A stretch of 64,000 nt of DNA from contig JAVBPE010000001.1 of NCBI GenBank assembly GCA_031549865.1, positions 1-64,000 of the forward strand. The letters run 5' to 3'. Origin of the DNA: JAVBPE01 sp031549865. Lineage in GTDB: Bacteria > Bacillota_I > Bacilli_A > Acholeplasmatales > Anaeroplasmataceae. The notes under the pieces are model-generated. The model had not been told where the DNA came from, made no database searches, and worked only from the letters and a program-made list of their open reading frames with translations. Position 1 is the stretch's first letter, and each line of letters begins with the position of its first letter. Below are positions 35,869-44,500 of the stretch, in pieces. The position numbers were made by a program, and so were the translations under genes.

Positions 35869-37374
35869 CTAATTTACTCTATAATGACTTCCAATTGATT
35901 CTTTTCTTTCTATTGCAGCATCAATAATCATTAAAGCGACTGTTACCATATTTAATGTTTCATAATAATATCTTGATAAAACATTAATCTTAACAAGATT
36001 ATCATAATGTCTTTGTATTATTTTTTTAGCAATTTCTAAGCCTTCTAAAGTACGGACAATAAAAACATATTTATCCATTACTTCTCTTATTTCAACTCTA
36101 ATTGATTTAAAATTAAATGGTTTTGATTCTAGTTTCATATCTGGAAGTATTACATCAATTTTTCCAAATTTTGATTTATCATTATTTATTTGATCAGCAG
36201 CACGCTTTCCAAATACAACGCATTCTAATAATGAATTAGAAGCTAAACGATTAGCCCCATGAACACCGCTATTTGCACATTCACCAACTGCATATAAATT
36301 CTCCATTGAAGTACGACCGTATAAATCAGTAGTTATTCCACCACAAATAAAGTGCTCTACCGGTTGGACTGGAATAAAATCTGTTGCCATATCTATTTTA
36401 CATTCTTGGCATTTTTTATAAATTGTTGGAAACCTTTGCATCAAAAAATCTTTATCTTTATGTGTAATGTCTAAATATACGTGATCAGACCAAGTATCAA
36501 ACATTTCTCTATAAATTGATTGACTCACAATATCACGTGGAGCTAGCTCTAATTGTGGAGTATATTTTTCCATAAAACGCACACCTTCAATGTTTTTTAA
36601 ATAAGCGCCTTCACCTCGAACTGCTTCACTAATTAAAAACTTTTGTCCAATTTTTTCTTCTTCATATAAAGCTGTTGGATGAAATTGAACAAATTCCATA
36701 TTTGAAATTTCTACGTTTGCTCTTTTAGCCATCGCAATTCCATCACCAACTGATATTTTATCATTAGTTGAATTTTTATATATTCCCCCAATTCCTCCAG
36801 TTGCAAGGACAATTCTATTTGCTAAAACATATATTTCTTCATTTAAATGATTTATAACAATTACACCTAATGCCTTATTGTCATTATGTAATAACTCAAT
36901 AGCCATTTCACCTTCAAATACTTTAATATTTTCTTTTGTTTTTAAAGTATTTCTTAAATCATTCATTACACATGCACCAGTCGCATCTTTACCAGCATGC
37001 AATATGCGGCGGTTTCTATGTCCGCCTTCCATAGTTCTTAGGAGATTTCCTTTTTCATCTTTGTCAAAATTAACACCTAAATTAGTCAACCTGCTAATGT
37101 TTTCCTCAGCTTCTCTAACTAACACCTCAACAGCGTCATAATTATTAACAAAACTTCCAGCCTTCATAGTATCTTCGATATGTCCAACTAATAATTCTTC
37201 TGTCGAATCTACTTCGGCGCATATTCCACCTTGTGCTAATTGAGAAGATCCTGACAACATACCATCTTTTAAAAACATTCCAACCGTTAAGCTTTCATCA
37301 ATGTTTAAAGCTGTGTATATTCCAGCTAATCCTCCACCTAAAACTACTACATCAAATTGTCTTATTTCTTTCAT
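35869..37374 (-). CDS. nadB: L-aspartate oxidase
   Basis: A 501-residue FAD enzyme that oxidises L-aspartate to iminoaspartate. VVLGGGLAGIYTAL near residue 10 binds FAD; GSSQLAQGGI near 42, EFVQFHPTALY near 226, and GECANSGVHGANRLASNSLL near 370 are typical of NadB and separate it from succinate dehydrogenase. The final SIGSHYR arginine is conserved. First gene of the nadB-nadC pair. Confidence 0.95.
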   Translation of the reverse strand: MKEIRQFDVVVLGGGLAGIYTALNIDESLTVGMFLKDGMLSGSSQLAQGGICAEVDSTEELLVGHIEDTMKAGSFVNNYDAVEVLVREAEENISRLTNLGVNFDKDEKGNLLRTMEGGHRNRRILHAGKDATGACVMNDLRNTLKTKENIKVFEGEMAIELLHNDNKALGVIVINHLNEEIYVLANRIVLATGGIGGIYKNSTNDKISVGDGIAMAKRANVEISNMEFVQFHPTALYEEEKIGQKFLISEAVRGEGAYLKNIEGVRFMEKYTPQLELAPRDIVSQSIYREMFDTWSDHVYLDITHKDKDFLMQRFPTIYKKCQECKIDMATDFIPVQPVEHFICGGITTDLYGRTSMENLYAVGECANSGVHGANRLASNSLLECVVFGKRAADQINNDKSKFGKIDVILPDMKLESKPFNFKSIRVEIREVMDKYVFIVRTLEGLEIAKKIIQRHYDNLVKINVLSRYYYETLNMVTVALMIIDAAIERKESIGSHYRVN

Positions 37375-37397
37375 AAGAAATCACATCTTTCCTTATA

Positions 37398-37718
37398 TTA
37401 TAAAACTACTATTATTATTCCTTTATTTCTAATTTTCTTCTCTGTTTCACTAATTAACTCTTTATATTTAAAATCCTGATACTTCTTACAAAATATATCT
37501 AATTCTTCGCCACATATAAAATCTTTAATTATATTTTTGTTTTTTATTTCATTTAAAAAATCAATGGCATTGTCTTTGATCTTATGGGTTTTACCAGTAG
37601 AACCATATCCAACAATAACTTTTAATATTTTCGATTTATTCTTTTTAGCTAAGCTAATCATTTTTTCTAATTGAATAATAGCAGCATTACTATTATAGCC
37701 ATGTAAGTCTAATTCCAT
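37398..37718 (-). CDS. Smr domain protein
   Basis: A 106-residue stand-alone Smr domain. LDLHGYN at residues 3-9 and VIVGYGSTGKTHKIKD near 38 match the two Smr motifs (LDLHG and HGxGTG-like). Smr domains of MutS2 act as nucleases on branched DNA or on mRNA. It lies between the flavin reductase-like gene and nadB with small gaps. Confidence 0.8.
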   Translation of the reverse strand: MELDLHGYNSNAAIIQLEKMISLAKKNKSKILKVIVGYGSTGKTHKIKDNAIDFLNEIKNKNIIKDFICGEELDIFCKKYQDFKYKELISETEKKIRNKGIIIVVL

Positions 37719-37723
37719 AATAC

Positions 37724-38161
37724 TTAACTTAAATCAGACATATGTAAAAATTCTACATCTATCTCATTATATTTAATAATTCGTCCATAAACTAAATTAT
37801 CTTCATTTAATTCTTTTAATTTAATGATGTCAATAACTTCTACAATCATTTCATTTTTAGCATTTTTTATTGTTATAGCGTTACCATCTAAATTAATATC
37901 AATATTTTTCAATTTATTAATTTCATTTGAATGATTTTCTCCAATTTTTAAGGCAATCTTTGCTTGATCAATGCTAAGAGCCGATACTCCAATAATATCA
38001 TTAACTTTTATATTATTGCCAGTTACACTTTGCGCTCCAGCTAAGAAAACAATTTTATCATAATCAACTTGCATCGCCCATGCACATGTAAAAGCATAAT
38101 CTCTATCATTCTTTTTATAAGCAACAATATTTATTGTATAATCAAAAGCTTTAAAATTCAT
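37724..38161 (-). CDS. Flavin reductase-like FMN-binding protein
   Basis: A 145-residue protein with the flavin-reductase-like split barrel pattern: CAWAMQVDYDKIVFLAG near residue 28, then VGVSALS-like IIGVSALSIDQAKIA near 58. Such proteins bind FMN and reduce flavin or oxygen-reactive substrates. Start at 38161 follows AAAGGAG; the earlier ATG at 38230 would lie in the terminator of the feo operon. A TATAATTATAAT sequence upstream is a likely -10. Confidence 0.7.
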   Translation of the reverse strand: MNFKAFDYTINIVAYKKNDRDYAFTCAWAMQVDYDKIVFLAGAQSVTGNNIKVNDIIGVSALSIDQAKIALKIGENHSNEINKLKNIDINLDGNAITIKNAKNEMIVEVIDIIKLKELNEDNLVYGRIIKYNEIDVEFLHMSDLS

Positions 38162-38199
38162 AAAATCGACTCCTTTATTATAATTATACAACGAAACGA

Positions 38200-38231
38200 C
38201 AAAAATGAAAACCAATAAATTAGTTTTCATT
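38200..38231 (-). terminator. Terminator of the second feo operon
   Basis: AATGAAAAC and GTTTTCATT form perfect 9-bp arms; on the minus strand a TTTTT run follows. The stop codon of the small Cys-rich gene lies inside the loop. Confidence 0.75.
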
Positions 38232-38366
38232 ATTTTTCTTATTCATGCAATTATCTTTCTTTTTGCAATAGCTACAATTCTTACATTTATTTTTTCTTTG
38301 TAACATTATTAAAAAAATTATTATAATTCCTAAGATTATACAAATTACAATATCTGCTGGTGTCAT
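38220..38366 (-). CDS. FeoB-associated Cys-rich membrane protein (operon 2)
   Basis: A 48-residue protein: a membrane helix at residues 5-22 followed by a basic tail with CKNCSYCKKKDNC. It is the counterpart of the Cys-rich gene after the first feoB but differs in sequence. Its ATG overlaps the feoB stop (ATGA), so it is probably translationally coupled. Confidence 0.8.
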   Translation of the reverse strand: MTPADIVICIILGIIIIFLIMLQRKNKCKNCSYCKKKDNCMNKKNNEN

Positions 38367-40354
38367 TTCATAACCACCATTCCTATTATTCCTATAATAC
38401 TAGCTAATATAAGAGCCAGTGTTGTTTGAAATAATACTGCAAATAAAGTTTTCTTTTTACTACCAAGTTCTTTTCTCATTGCGCCTATTGCTGCAACACA
38501 TGGGGCACTAAATAGATTAAATACCATAAAGGCATAAGCAGAAAATGGATTAAAGAAGCCAAAAACTCCTTCGCGAGCAAATAATAGGGCCGAATCAATT
38601 TCATCAACAGTACTAAGTTTATTAATAATTGCCATTGATGAAACGACTTGTTCTTTTGCAATTAAACCTTGTACAGCCGATACAGTTGCTCCCCAAGAAT
38701 TATGTCCCCCACAAACGAAATAAAATAACCATGAAAAACATTTTCCAATTGATGCCAACATAGAATCTTCTATATCTATTCCATACTCTAATTTAAAATT
38801 AAAACTCGATAAAAACCATACTATCACTGAACATAAAAGTATTATTGACCCAGCCCTTTTAAAAAACTCTAATACTTTTTCAAAAACATCTCTTAAAATG
38901 TATTTTGGCTTTGGTAATTTATATTCCGGTAATTCTGATATAAATGTGTTATTTTTTTCAACAAAAATGAATTTTTTCATTAAAAGAGCACTAAGCACAA
39001 TAACTATAATTGCAAAAAAATATAAACTCGCCGATACAAGTCCACTATATTGATCAAAAAATGCTCCCGCAAACAAAGCAATAATTGGAAGCTTTGCTGA
39101 ACAAGGTATAAATGGAGTTAATATTACAGACATAGTTCTTTCATCCTGATTTTCAATTGTCCTACTACTCATAATACCAGGTACCGAACAGCCACTACCA
39201 ACAATAAACGGTATCAAACTTTTTCCACTAAGCCCAAATTTAACAAATAAGCGATCTAAAAAGAAAGCTATTCTAGACATATATCCTGAAGTTTCAAGTA
39301 ACGCAATACATAAGAATAAGATTATTAACTGCGGTATAAAATTTAATACTGCGCCTATTCCTGATAATATTCCATCACAAAGCAAACTTATTAACCATTC
39401 TGATGTATTAATACTTACTAAAAAATTATTAAATGAGGGAATTAAAATATCATCAAATAAAGAAGATACTGCTTCAACTGTAAATGAACCAATTACTCCT
39501 ACGCTTAAATAATAAACTAAAAACATAATTATAACAAATATAGGGATTGCTGCATATTTATTTAATATCACTTTATCTAATTTATCAGTAAATGATTCAA
39601 TTGAATGATCTTTAATATAAACATTATCTCTTACTGTTTCTATAAAATCATATCTCAATGAAGCAAATAATTGTTCTAAATCCATTTCATAAATATTTTC
39701 TAAATCTAATCTTTCATTATTTATTAAACTACTTGATTCATATTTTTTTATTAAAATATCTTGTTGTAAAATATTAACCGAACTAAAGCGAGGGTGATCA
39801 AGATTAATACTTTTTTCAATTTTTGAAATAGACGATTCAACATCAAGTGGATATATTTTTACAATTTCTCGTTTTTTATTTAGATTATCCTTTAAGTCAG
39901 AAATAACCTCTTCTAAACCTTCATTTTTAAATGCCGATATTTTATATACCTTCACTTTAAGCATTTCACTTAAACGCTCTACATCTATTTTAATATGTTT
40001 ACGCTCAAGCATATCACACATATTTAATAGTACTATAACATTTGTATTCAACTCTAATAATTGAGTAGTTAAATATAAACTACGTTCTAATGAAGTTGCA
40101 TCTATTATATTAATAATTAAATCTGGTTTTTCTTCATAAATAAATTTTCTTGAAACTTCTTCTTCTAAAGTGTAAGGCGATAATGAATATACGCCTGGTA
40201 AATCTACTAATTCATAGTCTGTCCCTTTTATTTTACCTTCTTTTTTTTCGATGGTAACTCCTGGCCAATTCCCTATTTTTTGATTTAAACCCGTTAGTAA
40301 ATTAAATAAAGTTGTTTTCCCACTATTTTGATTTCCAACTAAAGCTATTTTCAT
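38363..40354 (-). CDS. feoB: Ferrous iron transport protein B (FeoB, second copy)
   Basis: A 663-residue FeoB, about 70 residues shorter than the first copy. G1 GNQNSGKTT (7-15), G3 DLPGVYSL near 52, G4 NMCD near 115. The permease has VGSGCSVPGIMSSRTIENQ and FIPCSAKLPIIALF. Clear sequence differences from the first copy argue for an old duplication or separate acquisition rather than recent copying. It could have another metal preference, but this is not visible. Confidence 0.95.
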   Translation of the reverse strand: MKIALVGNQNSGKTTLFNLLTGLNQKIGNWPGVTIEKKEGKIKGTDYELVDLPGVYSLSPYTLEEEVSRKFIYEEKPDLIINIIDATSLERSLYLTTQLLELNTNVIVLLNMCDMLERKHIKIDVERLSEMLKVKVYKISAFKNEGLEEVISDLKDNLNKKREIVKIYPLDVESSISKIEKSINLDHPRFSSVNILQQDILIKKYESSSLINNERLDLENIYEMDLEQLFASLRYDFIETVRDNVYIKDHSIESFTDKLDKVILNKYAAIPIFVIIMFLVYYLSVGVIGSFTVEAVSSLFDDILIPSFNNFLVSINTSEWLISLLCDGILSGIGAVLNFIPQLIILFLCIALLETSGYMSRIAFFLDRLFVKFGLSGKSLIPFIVGSGCSVPGIMSSRTIENQDERTMSVILTPFIPCSAKLPIIALFAGAFFDQYSGLVSASLYFFAIIVIVLSALLMKKFIFVEKNNTFISELPEYKLPKPKYILRDVFEKVLEFFKRAGSIILLCSVIVWFLSSFNFKLEYGIDIEDSMLASIGKCFSWLFYFVCGGHNSWGATVSAVQGLIAKEQVVSSMAIINKLSTVDEIDSALLFAREGVFGFFNPFSAYAFMVFNLFSAPCVAAIGAMRKELGSKKKTLFAVLFQTTLALILASIIGIIGMVVMK

Positions 40355-40603
40355 TTACTTCACCACCTTAACATCAATATTCTTAGCATCATTTTTACGA
40401 ATACATAATTCATAACCACGAATATAAATATCAATGGGATCTCCTAAAGGAGCAATTTTTTTTACCATTACTTCTGCGCCTTTTGTAATCCCCATATCTA
40501 ATAATCTACGACGCAATGCTTTATTATCATTATGTATGTCCAATACTATAGCTTTTTGACCCTTTTTTAAATCAGCTAAGTGTGTATCGATTTCGATTTT
40601 CAT
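40355..40603 (-). CDS. feoA: FeoA protein (operon 2)
   Basis: An 82-residue FeoA. KALRRRLLDMGITKGAEV near residue 33 and APLGDPIDIYIRGYELCIR near 55 are the family pattern. The start at 40603 follows GGAGGG at 40608-40613; the frame to 40639 includes a leader hairpin and is rejected. It directly precedes feoB. Confidence 0.92.
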   Translation of the reverse strand: MKIEIDTHLADLKKGQKAIVLDIHNDNKALRRRLLDMGITKGAEVMVKKIAPLGDPIDIYIRGYELCIRKNDAKNIDVKVVK

Positions 40604-40621
40604 ATTACCCTCCAAAAAAAT

Positions 40622-40714
40622 AATGCATAAATTATGCATTATCTATAGTAATCTTAGTTTTGCCTAGTTTACCATAGGTAACTATAGTTTACCATAAGCA
40701 ACTAGATATTTCAA
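40622..40714 (-). promoter_or_regulatory. feo operon 2 promoter, two operator boxes and leader hairpin
   Basis: Minus-strand TTGAAA (40714-40709), 17 bases, TAAACT (40691-40686). Plus-strand boxes AGTTTACCATAAGCAACT (40686-40703) and AGTTTACCATAGGTAACT (40666-40683) are tandem and match the box over the -10 of feo operon 1. A perfect 9-bp leader hairpin (AATGCATAA, 40622-40640) precedes the ribosome site. Confidence 0.8.
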
Positions 40715-41482
40715 TCAAAATAACATATCAAATGTCATCATTATAATAAAGCCCACTATAAAGGCAATACTTACTTCTCTATGCTTCTCATTTTTAGTTG
40801 CCTCAGGTATTAACTCATCCATAACAACATAAAGCATTGACCCGGCAGCAAAGGCTAAAAAGAGTGGCATATAATCTGTTAAAAATTTAGATAATAAAAC
40901 TCCAATAATTGCAAAAATAGGTTCTACTATACCACTTAAAGATCCAAAAATAAAACTTTTATTCTTATTTTTATTTATAGCATAAAAAGGTAGCGATACC
41001 GCCGCCCCCTCAGGCACATTTTGAATCCCAATTCCAAGCGCAAGCATAAGGGCCGGAATTATACCATTAATTTCTTGATTTAAAGCAATCCCAAATGCAA
41101 GACCTACTGCCAATCCTTCAGGGATATTATGCAATGTTACGGCACTAAAAAGTTTTAAAGTTGAACCATATTTTTCTTTTTTAAAACTTTTTAAATTAGA
41201 AGATATTATTTTATCGACAATTATTAAAGTTATTGATCCTAATATGATTCCTCCGACTATACTTATAACTGGATTAATCAAACCATCTTTAGCAAAATCA
41301 ATAGCTGGAAGTATCATTGACCAAATTGAGGAAGCAATCATTATTCCACTAGCAAAACCAAGCATTATATTTTGAAATTTGTCATCTAAATTTTTCTTGA
41401 AAAAATAAACGAAAGCTGCACCAGTAATTGTCATTAAAAATATAAATGATATTCCTAGTATAACTAATAAAATCCCTTGCAT
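40715..41482 (-). CDS. ZIP family metal transporter (ZupT/GufA-like)
   Basis: A 255-residue membrane protein with about eight helices. HNIPEGLAVGLAFG near residue 120 and NVPEGAAVSLPFY near 150 are the metal-binding helices typical of ZIP transporters. It would import zinc or other divalent metals. An inverted repeat encloses its ribosome site. It ends one base before the -35 of feo operon 2. Confidence 0.9.
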   Translation of the reverse strand: MQGILLVILGISFIFLMTITGAAFVYFFKKNLDDKFQNIMLGFASGIMIASSIWSMILPAIDFAKDGLINPVISIVGGIILGSITLIIVDKIISSNLKSFKKEKYGSTLKLFSAVTLHNIPEGLAVGLAFGIALNQEINGIIPALMLALGIGIQNVPEGAAVSLPFYAINKNKNKSFIFGSLSGIVEPIFAIIGVLLSKFLTDYMPLFLAFAAGSMLYVVMDELIPEATKNEKHREVSIAFIVGFIIMMTFDMLF

Positions 41483-41515
41483 ATAAACACTCCCATATTA
41501 TGAAATGTGTTTATA
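41482..41515 (-). promoter_or_regulatory. Inverted repeat enclosing the ZIP ribosome site
   Basis: TATAAACAC (41482-41490) and GTGTTTATA (41507-41515) are perfect 9-base arms. The GGGAGTG ribosome site lies partly inside, so the folded mRNA could hide it. Alternatively it is a repressor site. Confidence 0.45.
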
Positions 41516-41532
41516 GAATAGTTGACTCTTTA

Positions 41533-44500
41533 TTAGCCTAAAAATGTTAATGTTACATCATCAAACTTAATTTTGTTTTGTTCATGTAATTGTTTAATAG
41601 CATTATTATAAACAAATTTAATATTTTGTGTAATCTTTTGATATCCTAAAAGTTTATTTAATGTTTGATATAAAACATTTATATCCATTTCTTTAACATA
41701 ATTTAAAATTTCGTAAATACCTGTTTGAAGTTCTTCTATATAGATGTTTTCTATAGATCTAATTTCTGCATCATTTTTATCATGTCTTCTAAATTTAGTA
41801 TTAAATAAATCATCTTTTCGTAATATAAAACCAATAACTTTATAATATCTTTTTCTTGTAATTAAATTATTTATATCATTATCTATTTGCTTAGATATTA
41901 TTGAAGTCATTTTAGAAACATTATATAATGGCAAAAGGCATTTTTTTAATAATTCATAGTTTATAGGACAAACTTTATCCAAAAGCTTAATTATGATTTC
42001 TTCATTGCTCAAATTTTCTTTTAATAAATAATTAATATATTGATTTTCATTTGGATAAGGTAAAAATAAGTCCTCAATTTTCAAATCTTCTTTTACTTTT
42101 TCTTCAATATAATTATTTTCTTCGTATATATTTGTATTTACATTTTTCTTTTCTTTTGTCATATATTTAATAATATTTAATATCTCTTGTTCCTTATTCT
42201 TAATATATGCAAAAGCATAGATATAATATAACTTCCATCCTCTATTACTAAAAACATTTTCAAACAAGTACTCACGATTATTTGTATCAAATTCATTAGA
42301 ATAACTCAAAATATCTATCACAATACCTAAATCATAAATATCTGGATTTATTTCATTTTTAATCGCAACGTCTATTTTTAATTTGGAAGTTCCAACTGAT
42401 AAATCAGTTTTATAACCGCGTTTTAATAATTCGTTTTGAATATCTTTTTGGATATAAAGAGTATTTATATTTTCACTTAAAATATTTTCTTTATTACTAC
42501 TTGCATAAGTTAAATAATCGTATAACATCCTTACCCCACGTGAATCAGTTTTTGATAAATCAAAATCTGTTGGAAGAATACTAGAAACTAATTTCACACA
42601 TTCTTTAGCTCTAGTTATGGCTACATTAAGCCTTTTATAACCTCCTTCACGATTAATTGGACCAAAATTCATCGATAGTTTATTACTTTCGTTTTTAGTA
42701 TATCCCACGCAAAGGATAATGACATCTCTTTCATCACCTTGTACAGTCTCTAAATTCTTCACAAAAAATGAATCTAACATTGTATCATTAAAAAATTCTT
42801 CGTAATTATGATTTTCTTTTCTTCTTTTCATAATTAATTTTTCAATTATTTTTTGAAGATTTAAATTAAAAGTTACTACTCCTAATGATTTAAAAGGTGT
42901 TTCTTTAAAATGTAAAAAAACTAAATCAACTACTTTAAGTGCTTCCATATAATTTATTTTATGATCATTTACATATTTTGATTCATTAACATAATAAAAC
43001 TTAACTCCATTATTAATATTTTTAGAATAAGCCTCTTTAAAAGTATATAAGTCCTTATAAATAAATTCATTTGAAAATCTAATTAATGATTCATCTTTAC
43101 TTCTATAATGATACTTAAGCATAATGCGTGGTAATACTGCTAATGATTCATCTAATATAGAATCATAAATATCGTATTCCAAATCTTCCATATCAATGCT
43201 TGCATTATCAAAAAATGAAGTAGGTGGAAGTTGCTCGTTATCTCCTACAACAATCATACTTTTGCTTCTAACAATTGAATTAATAGCATTAAAAGTTGTA
43301 AGTTGACTTGCTTCATCAAATATAACGACATCAAACTCGTAAACATTTGGATCGAGATAGGTTGATACTGATGAAGGGGATGCCATAAAACATGGTTTAA
43401 TATCTGTCAATAAGTTAGGAATAGATTTAAATAAATTATTAAGTGGCATAAGTTTTCTTTTTTTATTAGCTTCTTGCATCAATATTGAAACTTCTTTATT
43501 ATTTTTCATTATCCCATTAATCTTTGGCCATGAATCTTTAATTAAATCACTTATTTTGGTTTTTGCTAATTCATAAGACAACTTTATTAACTTTTTATAT
43601 TCATTCTTAGATTCAAAATGTTCTAAAGAATTAAATTTATATAATATTTTATCATTATTCAAAATGTTATCAATAAAAAAAGAATAATAATTTTTCCTAT
43701 ATAAATAATCATAATCTTTTGAATCGTATTCTTTTAACGCAAAAATTAAACCTGGACTTATAAGTTCAATATCATTTCTGGCATTCATTATATCGATATA
43801 TCCATAGATTTGATTAATATTTTTTAGCATAAGTTTTAATTTTAAATTTAATTCTATAAAATCCATTTTTTTAAAATCTATTAATTTTAAATCAAAATAT
43901 TCATCTAAATTTCCAAAAAGTTCTTTAATTTTGACTTCTAAATTTAATAATCTTATATACTGATCATCTACAAAAGATTTATATGTTATATTTTTATAAT
44001 CATTAATACATAAAGAATAATTTATATCTTTATGCATAAGTCCTTCTTTTACATCTTTAAATATTTTTAAACAATTAATTATTTTTATTAAATATTTAAA
44101 ATCTGTTTTTGAATTATTATAATAATCTTTAAATTCTATCCTTAAAAATACTTCTTTTGAGGCGATATTAGATGCCAATTCTTGATACTTTATCATATTT
44201 AATATATCTACTTCAATATCTTTGTTTTTTACTTTATAACCTTTATCTAATGACTCATTAAGCTTCTTTTTAGCAAATTTGTATTCTTTAGAGAAATATT
44301 TTAATATCCCATTCTTTTTAATTAAAGAATCTTTTATTTTCATTAAATCTTCTAAATTTAAATATTTAATATATTTATTTAATTTGGAATCTGAAAGATT
44401 ATTTAAATTATTAAATAACTCTTCTAATTCATTTACACTGTTTAATCTATCATCCAAATTTTGATAATCAAAATAAGTAATAGGTAATTTACATAAAACA

